Part shown: piece by piece, positions 7,845 through 16,600 of the stretch
Numbering within the stretch: the stretch's first letter is position 1
Layout of the letters: every line of letters starts with the position of its first letter
Assembly (NCBI GenBank): GCA_024636215.1
Contig: JAGXHL010000035.1
Span: forward strand, 1 to 50,651
From: Deltaproteobacteria bacterium
GTDB lineage: Bacteria; Desulfobacterota; Desulfuromonadia; Desulfuromonadales; BM103
DNA length: 50,651 bases
Direction of reading: 5' to 3'
The notes under the pieces: generated by a model
Database searches by the model: none
What the model was told of the DNA's origin: nothing
Seen by the model: the letters and a program-made list of their open reading frames with translations, nothing else
Made by a program: the position numbers and the translations under genes

Positions 7845-8367
7845 AAACAATCTCAACCAGTTCCACCTCAAAGATCAGATCTTCGCCAGCCAGTGGATGG
7901 TTGGCATCGAGGGTGACCTCGGCATCATTCACATCGATCACCGTAACCACCATGCCTTCACCATCATCGTTGAGGAGTTCGAAGTTATCGCCGACCTGCG
8001 GATCGATATCATCGGGAAACTGCTCACGGGGCACAGCAGAGATCTGCTCTTCATCGTAAGGCCCGAAAGCATCGTCAGACTGGATGATAATTGTCTTCTT
8101 GTCACCCACGGCCATACCGATCAGCCCCTCTTCGACTTGCGGAAAGAAGGCGTCACTGCCGACCTCGAGTTCCATCGGTCCGACGTCACCACCGCAGCCG
8201 CAATCGTCGTCGTCGCAACCGCCGCCATCTTCTTCACATGCGCAATCGTCATCGTCACAACCGATGTTCTCATAAGTCGTATCGAAAAGGGTGCCATCCT
8301 GCAGCGTCCCTTTGAAATTGATTTTAACCCGGTCGCCCGATTTGACCTGTTGAATTGCCTGTCCCAT
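7843..8367 (-). CDS. slyD: SlyD-like FKBP-type peptidyl-prolyl isomerase with Cys/Asp-rich insert
   Basis: A 174-residue cytoplasmic prolyl isomerase/chaperone of the SlyD type. The FKBP part opens with VKSGDRVKINFKGTLQDG. The insert-in-flap chaperone domain lies around residues 75-130 (AVGDKKTI..DAFGPYDEEQ). Unusually, an insert at about residues 36-62 carries two CDDDDC units, CAC and CGCGG, giving six Cys and many Asp. E. coli SlyD keeps its metal-binding His/Cys stretch at the C-terminus instead; here the protein ends directly after the FKBP fold. The insert probably binds metal (inference). AAGGGA lies about 7 bases before ATG 8367. The stop lies within a heptamer tract. Confidence 0.88.
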   Translation of the reverse strand: MGQAIQQVKSGDRVKINFKGTLQDGTLFDTTYENIGCDDDDCACEEDGGGCDDDDCGCGGDVGPMELEVGSDAFFPQVEEGLIGMAVGDKKTIIIQSDDAFGPYDEEQISAVPREQFPDDIDPQVGDNFELLNDDGEGMVVTVIDVNDAEVTLDANHPLAGEDLIFEVELVEIV

Positions 8368-8414
8368 GATGCGTCCCTTCTCTTACAAGATTAAAGGATG
8401 TGTTGATAAATTAA

Positions 8415-8442
8415 GGGACTGGCCCCGTATGGGGACTGTCCC
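8415..8442. repeat. Imperfect palindrome around GGGACTG / GTCCC
   Basis: GGGAC (8415-8419) can pair with GTCCC (8438-8442), and CCCC (8423) with GGGG (8431). It lies upstream of the slyD-like gene and may be a dispersed palindromic repeat. Function unknown. Confidence 0.4.
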
Positions 8443-8498
8443 AGAAGCGTTATTTAACAGTCTGTGGACAATGAGGAAGTTTCCTTTGGGTAAACAAC

Positions 8499-8533
8499 CG
8501 ACCCCCAGCCCCTAGCAACTAGCCCCTGCCTCT
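8499..8533 (-). repeat. Heptamer tandem tract at the permease stop codon
   Basis: Five degenerate units of the CAGCCCC / TAGCCCC type. The permease stop codon TAG (8532-8534 on the minus strand) overlaps the last unit. The unit type matches the tracts at 19946 and 27166. Confidence 0.7.
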
Positions 8534-9524
8534 AAATCGTTATCGGTAAGGCCCTGAAGAGTAATGCGAGCGCTATGGTACCACCAACACAGAGTGAAAT
8601 GTAAAGGATCAGTACGCGTGGTTTAAACATGGAGATAAACACAGCCATGACAGGCAAAGCCGTGACCGGACCACCAACCAGCATGGCGATGCCGGCCCCT
8701 TTGGCCAAGGGGATCACCTCCCCCGGATCGGGCAGATAAAAACCGAACAACATTGAGGCCGCCGTCACCTGAGGCAAATGCAGAGGAATCGCTCCTAAAG
8801 TCAGGGTAAAGATCGGCAAAATCCCCTCGCCTTCTAGGAGACCGGTAATCCAGCCGCTGGGAATGAACATGAGCGCCACCACCTCGATCACCAGGCCGAT
8901 CAAAACGAACTTGCTGATTTTCAGGCTGCCTTCCCAGAACCTCGCCATAAACACCAGGAATTTGTTGTGGGTGCAGCGATCGACACGATGTGAAAGCTGC
9001 TGACCGCATTCGCAGCGCAGTTTTTCAACGGGATAATCGGGGTCATGGAAATCACCCTGCGGCAAGGCCTTGCGAAAGATATCCTCCTCGGCAAAGCCCT
9101 TGCCCCTGAGCAGATGTGTCATATACCCCGCAAAAAGACCAAGGAGTATGGCACAGGTCAGAACCGCCAACGCCCAGTTGACACTCAGCATCCCGGACAG
9201 CATGGAAAAAGAGGCCGGGCTCATCAACGGCGAGGTCACCAGCAAAGCCATGGCCGGAGCCAGCGGCAGGCCGGCGACCAAAAGCGAGATCACCAACGGC
9301 AGGGTCGCACAGGCACAGAGCGGGCTGGCCACCCCGAGCAGGGTTGCTGCGGGGATGGCAAGCATTCCGTAACGCGTTAAAGCCTTGCGGATTTTAACGT
9401 GCCACTTCAGAGTCCGGATGATGGCCTCGAACAGAACACCAATAACCAGATAGGGGAGGATATAGAGAAATTCCTCGCCGATCCCCTTAAACAGCTCTAA
9501 CAACATCTGAGGAAAATCGTTCAT
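8532..9524 (-). CDS. Permease of the DUF318 / SO_0444 heavy-metal efflux type
   Basis: A 330-residue inner-membrane protein with about eight to ten helices in two halves. LLGVASPLCACATLPLVISL near residue 63 carries the family's conserved C-x-C in a membrane segment. A cytoplasmic loop near residues 160-190 holds further Cys and His (RCECGQQLSH, DRCTHNK) that may bind metal. The second half repeats the fold (GAIPLHLPQVTAASMLFG). Relatives include ArsP-type organoarsenical and Cu/Zn efflux permeases; the substrate here is not fixed by sequence. ATG 9524 has GGA 8 bases upstream; the TTG before it is less likely. It is transcribed alone, and the heptamer tract follows its stop. Confidence 0.8.
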   Translation of the reverse strand: MNDFPQMLLELFKGIGEEFLYILPYLVIGVLFEAIIRTLKWHVKIRKALTRYGMLAIPAATLLGVASPLCACATLPLVISLLVAGLPLAPAMALLVTSPLMSPASFSMLSGMLSVNWALAVLTCAILLGLFAGYMTHLLRGKGFAEEDIFRKALPQGDFHDPDYPVEKLRCECGQQLSHRVDRCTHNKFLVFMARFWEGSLKISKFVLIGLVIEVVALMFIPSGWITGLLEGEGILPIFTLTLGAIPLHLPQVTAASMLFGFYLPDPGEVIPLAKGAGIAMLVGGPVTALPVMAVFISMFKPRVLILYISLCVGGTIALALLFRALPITI

Positions 9525-9676
9525 CAATCAATTCCATATCGGGTGTTTGGGACATCCTATTGGTCAAGTTTCTGTCGGTTCTGCTGCAACAGGACAGCTT
9601 TCTGCCCCAACAACAGCTTTTACCACCAGGAAAACCTGCATGATCAAGACAACAAAAAAACAACGACTATCTCACT

Positions 9677-9714
9677 AGCAAGAGTCGTTCCGGTACCAGC
9701 AAGAGTCGTTCCGG
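9677..9714 (+). repeat. Direct repeat of 17 bp at a 21-bp period
   Basis: AGCAAGAGTCGTTCCGG occurs at 9677-9693 and again at 9698-9714. A partial third unit (CAAGAG) follows. It lies in the 347-base divergent gap 9525-9871, which has no supported gene. Confidence 0.7.
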
Positions 9715-9833
9715 CAAGAGATCATTTACAAATATTGGCCTTGCCAAGCAGCTTGCGATGCACTAGAAACTCAATAAGAAACGAATTTTATTATCAGAAG
9801 GTGCTTTTCCTGACAAGTTTTTTTGGGAACTGA

Positions 9834-9842
9834 TGTTATAAT
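9834..9842 (+). promoter_or_regulatory. Extended -10 promoter for the methyltransferase gene
   Basis: TGTTATAAT is a perfect extended -10 element. A TGACA stretch at 9811-9815 is too distant for a standard -35 box. The ribosome site AAGGAGGA follows at 9855. Confidence 0.55.
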
Positions 9843-9871
9843 CTGTCGTCAATCAAGGAGGAGCATTGCTC

Positions 9872-10660
9872 ATGACACGTGAATTCAAGAACAGAATCAG
9901 GGAACAATTCGGCCGTGCGGCGGATGGTTATATCCACGACAAAGGCTTTGCCAGCGGGAACGATCTCGAAGAGATGGTCCGCCTGCTGCAACCAATGCCT
10001 GATGACAATATGCTGGATGTCGCATGTGGCGGCGGACATACAGCGCTGCGTTTCGCGCCTCTGGTTCGCAGCGTTGTCGCCTCCGACCTGACCATGGTCA
10101 TGCTGAAAAAAGCTCAGGAGTACATCAGCGAGGAAGGCGGGGTGGACAATATCACCTTTCGCGAAGCCGATGCCGAAGACCTGCCGTTTCCCGCCGGAGC
10201 GTTTACCCTGCTGACCTGTCGTGTCGCACCCCACCATTTCCCCGATGTCGCACGCGCCCTGAATGAATTCCATCGCGTTTTGCGCCGTGGTGGTCGCATT
10301 GCTATCGTAGATACCATGTTGCCCAACGATCCTGAGATTGCCGAATGGTATCAGGAGATGGAGAAGATGCGCGACCCGACCCACATCCAGGCCTATACTG
10401 AGGAAGTCTGGAAGGAGATGGTCCAGGACGCCGGCTTTATCCTCCACGAGACAGTGACCGTTCCGAAAACTCATGACTTCCCGACCTGGGCAAAACGTGC
10501 CGGGTTGACTCGGGACGGCATCGCCGCACTCAATAAATTTTTTGTGGACGCTCCTGAGAAGGTCCAGGATTACTTCCAGATTGAAACTTTTGCCGGCGAA
10601 GTTGAAGCCTATACCGACCGCAAGGTTCTGATTTATGCGAGTCGGCCACCCAAGAAATAA
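9872..10660 (+). CDS. Class I SAM-dependent methyltransferase (UbiE/COQ5-like)
   Basis: A 262-residue cytoplasmic methyltransferase of the UbiE/Methyltransf_11 type. MLDVACGGGHTAL near residue 50 is the SAM-binding glycine loop. ASDLTMVML follows it as the acidic motif II, FREADAEDLPFP is motif III, and LRRGGRIAIVDTMLP is post-motif III. The C-terminal part (TEEVWKEMVQDAGF) is typical of small-molecule methylases. The substrate is unknown; no quinone genes lie adjacent. ATG 9872 stands 9 bases after AAGGAGGA; a TTG at 9866 would be too close. A structured region and terminator follow. Confidence 0.83.
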   Translation: MTREFKNRIREQFGRAADGYIHDKGFASGNDLEEMVRLLQPMPDDNMLDVACGGGHTALRFAPLVRSVVASDLTMVMLKKAQEYISEEGGVDNITFREADAEDLPFPAGAFTLLTCRVAPHHFPDVARALNEFHRVLRRGGRIAIVDTMLPNDPEIAEWYQEMEKMRDPTHIQAYTEEVWKEMVQDAGFILHETVTVPKTHDFPTWAKRAGLTRDGIAALNKFFVDAPEKVQDYFQIETFAGEVEAYTDRKVLIYASRPPKK

Positions 10661-10708
10661 CCTTGCAGGCTGTCTGACAAGAAAGGCCGAAGTGAAAATC
10701 CGGAAGTT

Positions 10709-10780
10709 CGAGAACAGATTTCAGCTCGTATGCAGCCGGACTTTTGTTGGTCGGACACCTCCTTGTCAAAACAGTTCTCG
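10709..10780 (+). other. Structured segment, possible small RNA or long 3' UTR
   Basis: CGAGAAC (10709-10715) can pair with GTTCTCG (10774-10780), enclosing smaller GC-rich stems. It ends next to a strong terminator at 10788-10818. No Rfam class is recognised. It may simply be the 3' UTR of the methyltransferase. Confidence 0.3.
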
Positions 10781-10787
10781 ATGTCCA

Positions 10788-10818
10788 AGCCACCCGCCAA
10801 ACCAGGGTGGCTTTTTTT
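10788..10818 (+). terminator. Rho-independent terminator
   Basis: AGCCACCC pairs with GGGTGGCT (8 bp), followed by a run of six further T. Confidence 0.9.
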
Positions 10819-10852
10819 CGTCTGCATCGACGGTAAAAAACCTCACAGATCG

Positions 10853-10880
10853 TTGCAGATCGGCAAACACCTGTTATTAT
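10853..10880 (+). promoter_or_regulatory. Probable sigma-70 promoter of the OmpA-family gene
   Basis: TTGCAG (10853) and TATTAT (10875-10880) are 16 bases apart, with TGT just before the -10 hexamer (extended -10). The gene starts at 10947 after AGGAGG. Confidence 0.6.
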
Positions 10881-10946
10881 TCCGTAATAGTTTCTATTTA
10901 ATCACCTGTTTGGCTCATTGTCGACATATTTTCAGGAGGATGCCGT

Positions 10947-12053
10947 ATGAAGAATTTAATAACAGGGGTTTGCTTTGTTCTGCTCATCACTTTGTTCATG
11001 GCAGCAATTGCCCAGGCCGGTCAACGCGAAGGAGCTTTCAGCGTGTCTCCCATGGTTGGGTACCATGTCTTTGAAGGGGACCAAAATACCGGGGATGACA
11101 TGTTCGCAGGCTTCTCACTCGGCTACAATGTGAGCAAGAGGTGGGCTGCAGAAGCTGAAGTCCGCTACACCGCAACCGAAACAGACATTTCAGGCACGCC
11201 AGATGAAGATGTCGACCTCTGGTCCTTCGCTGTCAATGCCCTCTACCACTTCAACCCGGACGGGCCTTTTGTACCTTATTTGTCAGCAGGCTTCGGCGGA
11301 ATGTATTTCGATGTCGATGGCTATGATGACGACTCGGATTACATGATGAACTGGGGCGCAGGCGCCAAGTACTTCATGAGTGACGACTTGGCGTTACGCA
11401 TGGACTTGCGCCATGTGCTCGACCTCCATTCCGACCGGCAATGGGATCGTACCCATGGAGATGATCTGGACAATAACTTCCTCGCTTCAGCCGGACTCTA
11501 CTGGCAATTCGGCGGTCCCGCGCCTGCGGCGCCGGCTCCACTGGACAGCGACGGCGATGGGATCCCCGACCTTCGCGACAAGTGCCCTGACACGCCATTC
11601 GGCATCATGGTTGATGCTGTCGGTTGTCCTCCTGTCGAAAAAGCTCCGCCGCCACCGCCGACACCAGTTTTCAAACAGCCGGTTGTCAAGCAGCCGGCCC
11701 CTCAAGTCACCAAAGAGATCATCACCTTTAACTTGCGCTTTGGCTTCGACAAGTACAAAATCACCGACGAGATGGTTCCTGTTCTGGAGCAAGCCAAGTT
11801 CATTCTGGACGAAGATCCTGCTACGACGTTCCTGATACTCGGCCACACCTGCTCCATTGGCTCTGACATCTATAACCAGAAGTTGTCTGAACGGCGGGCT
11901 GCTTCAGTGAAGAATTGGCTGGTCAGCAACGGCATTGCTGCAGAGCGACTGGAATCCATCGGGTACGGCGAAAACCGGCCCAAATACGACAATAGCAGCG
12001 AGGAGAGCCGCAAGCTGAACCGCCGTGTCGAGATTACGACCCAGGAGAAGTAA
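10947..12053 (+). CDS. OmpA-family outer membrane protein
   Basis: A 368-residue outer-membrane protein. Residues 1-24 are a signal peptide ending at AQA. Residues 25-190 form an eight-strand OmpA-like barrel ending in LYWQF. A calcium-type thrombospondin-3 repeat follows (DSDGDGIPDLRDKCPD, about 198-213), then a Pro-rich linker, then a peptidoglycan-binding OmpA C-terminal domain (about 255-366) with LSERRAASVKNWL. In the ligand motif the usual T-D is T-C (GHTCSIGS), so the Asp that contacts diaminopimelate in OmpA is missing, while the Arg of SERRA is present. AGGAGG precedes ATG 10947. The gene is monocistronic: promoter at 10853, terminator at 12105. Confidence 0.9.
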   Translation: MKNLITGVCFVLLITLFMAAIAQAGQREGAFSVSPMVGYHVFEGDQNTGDDMFAGFSLGYNVSKRWAAEAEVRYTATETDISGTPDEDVDLWSFAVNALYHFNPDGPFVPYLSAGFGGMYFDVDGYDDDSDYMMNWGAGAKYFMSDDLALRMDLRHVLDLHSDRQWDRTHGDDLDNNFLASAGLYWQFGGPAPAAPAPLDSDGDGIPDLRDKCPDTPFGIMVDAVGCPPVEKAPPPPPTPVFKQPVVKQPAPQVTKEIITFNLRFGFDKYKITDEMVPVLEQAKFILDEDPATTFLILGHTCSIGSDIYNQKLSERRAASVKNWLVSNGIAAERLESIGYGENRPKYDNSSEESRKLNRRVEITTQEK

Positions 12054-12104
12054 TCAGGGATAATCCCACGCTAAGCAGAATTTATTGCAGGCAACGGAAG
12101 AACG

Positions 12105-12136
12105 AAGGGCCGACACTTTGATGTGTCGGCCCTTTT
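12105..12136 (+). terminator. Rho-independent terminator of the OmpA-family gene
   Basis: AAGGGCCGACAC pairs with GTGTCGGCCCTT (12 bp, perfect), with a 6-base loop and a T-tract to 12136. Confidence 0.93.
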
Positions 12137-12240
12137 CTGCGTTGCACAAAAACCTGTGACTCAAGTAAGCGAAGCGAACGGATGGTAAATCTGTTTTTAT
12201 CTTCCATTGATGAAAATCACCATTGACTTCCGATATAAAA

Positions 12241-12681
12241 TCAAGCCAAGCCATACAATGTTTTGATCACACCGGCATAGCTGCTGGCAAATTGCAACTG
12301 AGCGGCATTTCTTCCTCCTCGCCCGGCCCTTGCCCAGACAACATGTGCAGACAATCTCACCTGCTCCTGCCCCGGAGTATCCACGTACAGGGAGATATCC
12401 TGTCCCGTGACCAGACAGGCCGAGCTCTCCATGAAAGCGTCGGTTAAACTGATGTGAGTGAATCGTCCGGGAATCGGGATGTCGTCTTGTCTGCTCAGAA
12501 AAATGTGCACCGGCCAGTCGATGCGTTTCTTTTCCGGCATTAACTCTTCATTCGACACAGAAACGGCCAGAACGTGTTGATCTTTTTGGCGCAGACCGCG
12601 GACAAAATTGCGGATGATCCAGAGGAAGAAACCGACCACGCTGAGCATGGCGATGTAGCTGAGGGCGATGTTTGAATTCAT
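12241..12681 (-). CDS. Membrane-anchored PilZ-like protein
   Basis: A 146-residue protein with one N-terminal membrane helix (about residues 7-27) and a cytoplasmic domain resembling PilZ. KKRIDWPVHIF would be the arginine-containing start and THISLTDAFMES the D/N-x-S position. VVWARAGRGGRNAAQLQF looks like the last strands. The usual R-x3-R and D-x-S-x2-G c-di-GMP motifs are degenerate, so nucleotide binding is doubtful. It is last in the minor-pilin operon, 15 bases after pilW, which suggests a pilus-related role. Start ATG 12681 has no strong ribosome site, consistent with coupling to pilW. Confidence 0.55.
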   Translation of the reverse strand: MNSNIALSYIAMLSVVGFFLWIIRNFVRGLRQKDQHVLAVSVSNEELMPEKKRIDWPVHIFLSRQDDIPIPGRFTHISLTDAFMESSACLVTGQDISLYVDTPGQEQVRLSAHVVWARAGRGGRNAAQLQFASSYAGVIKTLYGLA

Positions 12682-12696
12682 AACTGCTAATGAAAC

Positions 12697-13647
12697 TCAG
12701 AAAGCAAGATTACGGACCAGCACCTCTGTGGTCATTGTACGAGTGCGCTTACCGGAGCCACCAATGTTGTGCTCATTGCGGGTTTCACCGATCAGTTGAA
12801 TTTCCACCTGGCGAATATCGTCAAGAGTCGTGGTTGATCCCCCGCCAGCATCAAGATAGTTGATCTGCAAATTGTTAATTCCAAAAGCAACAATCGCCGG
12901 GACACCCCGGTTGAGAACACGCATCAAAGCCGGGTCATCACTTGTTCCATCGCCATTGGCATCATTGGAAATGAAATAAGTCAACGTCTGAATATTCGCC
13001 CACAGTCGGCCTTCCTCATAATCGGCGCCCAATCCTCCCGGGCTATTAAAAAAACTCCCGCCAGGAGAAAAATTGATTTTGTCACAATTATTACCGGGGC
13101 AACCAACACCAGGACAGGACACAGAACCAACAAGAGTGACCTCAATTGTGCGTGTTTCCGGAGGAGAATCAACAGACGTTCCCGCGATTTTTTGTCCGAC
13201 CGATAACCCGCTGGGGGCACAAACCCTCAAGTTTGCCGCAGAGCCATTATAGATCCTGATCTTTGTGCCCGCGTCAATGGAGTATTGCAGCATAATAGCA
13301 TCAGGATTGGCTCCTCCGCCCTCAGAAAGAAGGTCGTTCACGCCATCGGCATCATAATCAATGGCACCGATCACGAAGGATGGAAAACCGTCACTGATGT
13401 AAGCACCCGCCATGCGTACATCGCGTACCAACATATCCATGCCGATTCTCAAGTTCTGCTCGAGATCGACCAAATCCTCATTTAATGCCATAACACGAGT
13501 CTGGTTAACAAATGTTGCCACAACACTCACAGCCAGAATTGCCCCAATAAGCATGACAACCAGAAGTTCAACAATGGTAAAACCCTTTGCGCGAGAGTTG
13601 TCACAGCCATGAACCGGACTTGTTATGCCTTTGTGAGACGTGTGCAT
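12697..13647 (-). CDS. pilW: PilW-type minor prepilin
   Basis: A 316-residue type IV pilus assembly protein. The prepilin peptidase site is KG/FTIVELLVVM near residue 22, followed by the hydrophobic assembly helix (about 22-50). DLEQNLRIGMDMLVRDVRMA is the conserved amphipathic extension of PilW (PF16074 type). The rest is a large globular periplasmic domain with several Cys. ATG 13647 overlaps the stop of pilY1 as TGATG, indicating translational coupling. Minor pilins prime pilus assembly in the inner membrane and periplasm. Confidence 0.88.
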   Translation of the reverse strand: MHTSHKGITSPVHGCDNSRAKGFTIVELLVVMLIGAILAVSVVATFVNQTRVMALNEDLVDLEQNLRIGMDMLVRDVRMAGAYISDGFPSFVIGAIDYDADGVNDLLSEGGGANPDAIMLQYSIDAGTKIRIYNGSAANLRVCAPSGLSVGQKIAGTSVDSPPETRTIEVTLVGSVSCPGVGCPGNNCDKINFSPGGSFFNSPGGLGADYEEGRLWANIQTLTYFISNDANGDGTSDDPALMRVLNRGVPAIVAFGINNLQINYLDAGGGSTTTLDDIRQVEIQLIGETRNEHNIGGSGKRTRTMTTEVLVRNLAF

Positions 13648-16600
13648 CAATCAGTAATTTCCCGCCAGGAGGTTGGCTTGGTCACACCGAGGCCACCAAC
13701 CTTGGTCTTATTATTAAACCCGCCGCCTCCCATCATGACTGTACCGGTAGAGGACCTGACGAAAAGATGTTCGTCCTCAACCAGTGGCGTTGTAACGATA
13801 TCACCGGTAGCAACGCGAGTCGGGCTGTCAACATTGTCACCGTTGGTATTAAAAACGTAAAGTTCTCCAAGGTTGTCTCCATCACAAGGGTCTTCCGTAT
13901 CCGAGGTCGCTGTCCCAAAGTAGACCTTGCCTGCCGAGGCAAACGCAGATGCGAAAATACGTTGTCCAGCATCAAGCGGGTAAAACCAGTCGAGTTCAAC
14001 TTGAGTGTGATCAAGGTCAAGACTGGGATTGAGACTGCCCTTGGGAGCCCTGTCAATGTACGAAAAGAAATGATACTTGGTGCCAGCAGTGTCAATATCC
14101 TCATCAAAATAAGGGTTATCCCCGGTGCCAAAGAAGACCCTGGTGTTATACGCAGTACTGCCATCGGGATTGACCCCGTTTTCTACAATGACTGTTGGCG
14201 AAGCATAAATGGGATGCCATCGCTGTGCCACTGGAACGGGGTTCGGCTGACCATTAATCGCTGCGCCGGCATCATCATCGTAGTAGTCCCAGTTGATCAC
14301 GATGTTGCGGGTATTCGACCAGAAAGCCGTCGGGTCATCAGAGAAGTCAACTTTATACATCAAACCCTTGTCGGTGCCGATGTAGAGACGATCGATGTAA
14401 CCATTACCATCGCTATCGACTATGGCCGGCTGACCACTGGGAACTCCACCGCGCCCTGAGGGGGCATCAGCGTCCGCTGCAACAGCGTCCAGGTAGACTC
14501 TATCGACGAGACTGCCATCAGTGAGATCAATAAGGTAGATCGATGGGAAGAGGTTGGTGTCATAAGTTTTGCCGGAAACAAAAAAGGCCACCCACTTTTC
14601 GACTCCGTTTACCATGAGTCGGCCAATTTTGCCAACCGCCGGTGAAGAGCGACTGCGGAAGAGTTCGGGATCGGCATACTCCCACATGAACCGTGGACTG
14701 GTCGGATCAGTGACGTCAAGGCAAACCACCGAGTCACCACCATTGCCCTGGGCAGAGAGCAGAATCGTGCGCCACTCGCCGATGCACTGTTCTGAACCCA
14801 CAGCACCAAGCAGTTCTCCACTAACACAGTCAGACGCAACACAATCGGGGCAATCGATATCCATCCTGATGTCGGCGAGAGTCGGCGAGGCATCGACAAA
14901 AGCCTGATCGCCTTCTTCGCTGACCCGGCCAAGGTAGTTGTTTTTCAGTCGCGGCAACAGATTTGCGGGCACAAAAGACCAAAGTTCCTCGCCCGTTCCG
15001 TAATTAGGGATCTGTGGTGTGGAGTTGTCATCATCATGATCGTGCCAGGCAAAATAGCCACGCGCCTCTTCAATGCCAGCTGTTGCCGGATTATCTCCCC
15101 AGCGGAAAGAACCTGCATCGAAAGCATGCAACATGCCATCCCGACTGCCGACAAAAAGAACGCTATCGCGATCGTCAAAACCAGTTACAAAATCATCAAA
15201 AGATGAGCGCGTATCCGCACTGGTTGAGGTGCCATAGTACCAGTCCGATTTACTGGGTGGCACAATGACTGCCGGAACCGAGTGATCGATTGCACCGAGC
15301 TTCCAGTCTCGGCTGACACCATGCACCCAATTAACCAGCAACTCGCGGTCAGCGTCATCGAACGATCCGCTGGCATCGAAATCATAGACCGGGTCCGTGC
15401 CGTTGATAAGTCGACCATCGAGACCAAGTAACCAGTTGGTCACACTGGCATTTGTGTTCACGAGTGGCTGCATTGTCTGGCTGGCGGGAGTATTATAATA
15501 GGTGTATTCAGCGCGAAAAAGATCGGTGGACAAAGGTGCTGCGTCGAACTCAACGGCAAAGGCTCCGGTGAACCGGTTGATCACTCCACGCCCCCAGTTA
15601 CTGGTCAGGCTGCCAGCCCCTTCATCACGAAACTCAATTGTCCCGGCAAAGATCCGTACACTGGTGGCAAGGACCGGGGCGGGGCTTAAAATCCCGGCAT
15701 AAATGGTCTCGACACCATCGCCCACCGTTGCCGTTGTGCTGTCCTGTTTGGTCAAAAGCAGCGGATTAACCGTTTGCTGCGTTGCTGTCATATCCGGAAA
15801 GTAGATATTTCTTGTGGCGACACTGTTATACAAAACACTGCCAGCCTCCCACCTGGTCACCGGAGGGGTATTGGCAACAGAAGGATTAGTGGGCGCATAC
15901 ATCTCGCTGGCACGCAGATAACCACGCGGACGTTTTTCATTCCAGGTGACTTCCGGAGTTCTGAAACTGCCACTAAACAGCATGTTGCCGATCATAACCG
16001 GCGATGAGCGGGAAATGTCTGCCGGCGTGGATGTGGCACCATCAAGACTCGCACCGAGAATTCTCGGCATACAGGCCTCATCGTCACTGATATCACTACG
16101 CATCTCGGCTTTCCAGACCAGTTCCTGGCCCGAAAGATTGAGACCAAGGAAATCAATGCGAGCTTCGCGGTAGGTTGTGGCCGGTGTTCCGTAAGACCAG
16201 TCAATGACTGGATCGCCTAAAATCTTCGTACCATCATCCTCGAGGGTATAAGCAAGAACTCTGTCCCAATTGGTGACCTCTACCCAGTTCAAGCCATTAT
16301 CAACAGAGATAAAGTAATCAATGCGATTGCCAGCACACGCTGGAATCTCATCGTAGATACCGAAGTTAACCGCAGTGAAGAAGGCATCGGCGTCAACGGT
16401 CGTTGCGCTCTTCGGTTTCGAGGTCAGGGTTCCACCGTTTTTACGCTCGATGCGGAAGGTGATGTCGTTGTAATCCATGTCACCACCACCGTTCAGGTCC
16501 TCCCAACTCAGAATCCACTGATTGGGGTCGCCGTCGGGCGCGGCAACGATGACATGGCTGAATTGTTCATCGTAGTTCACTGTTGAGTTGTAGGTACCCG

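Noticed and set aside
7792..8394. 200-residue frame antisense to the SlyD-like gene
   Set aside because: The minus-strand reading has full FKBP motifs; the plus reading is low complexity from the Asp/Cys-rich insert.
9543..9833. 96-residue frame in the divergent gap
   Set aside because: It runs through the 21-bp direct repeats and has no ribosome site, so it is likely chance.
13587..14459. 290-residue frame antisense to pilY1
   Set aside because: The minus strand carries the PilY1 propeller; the plus frame has no motif.
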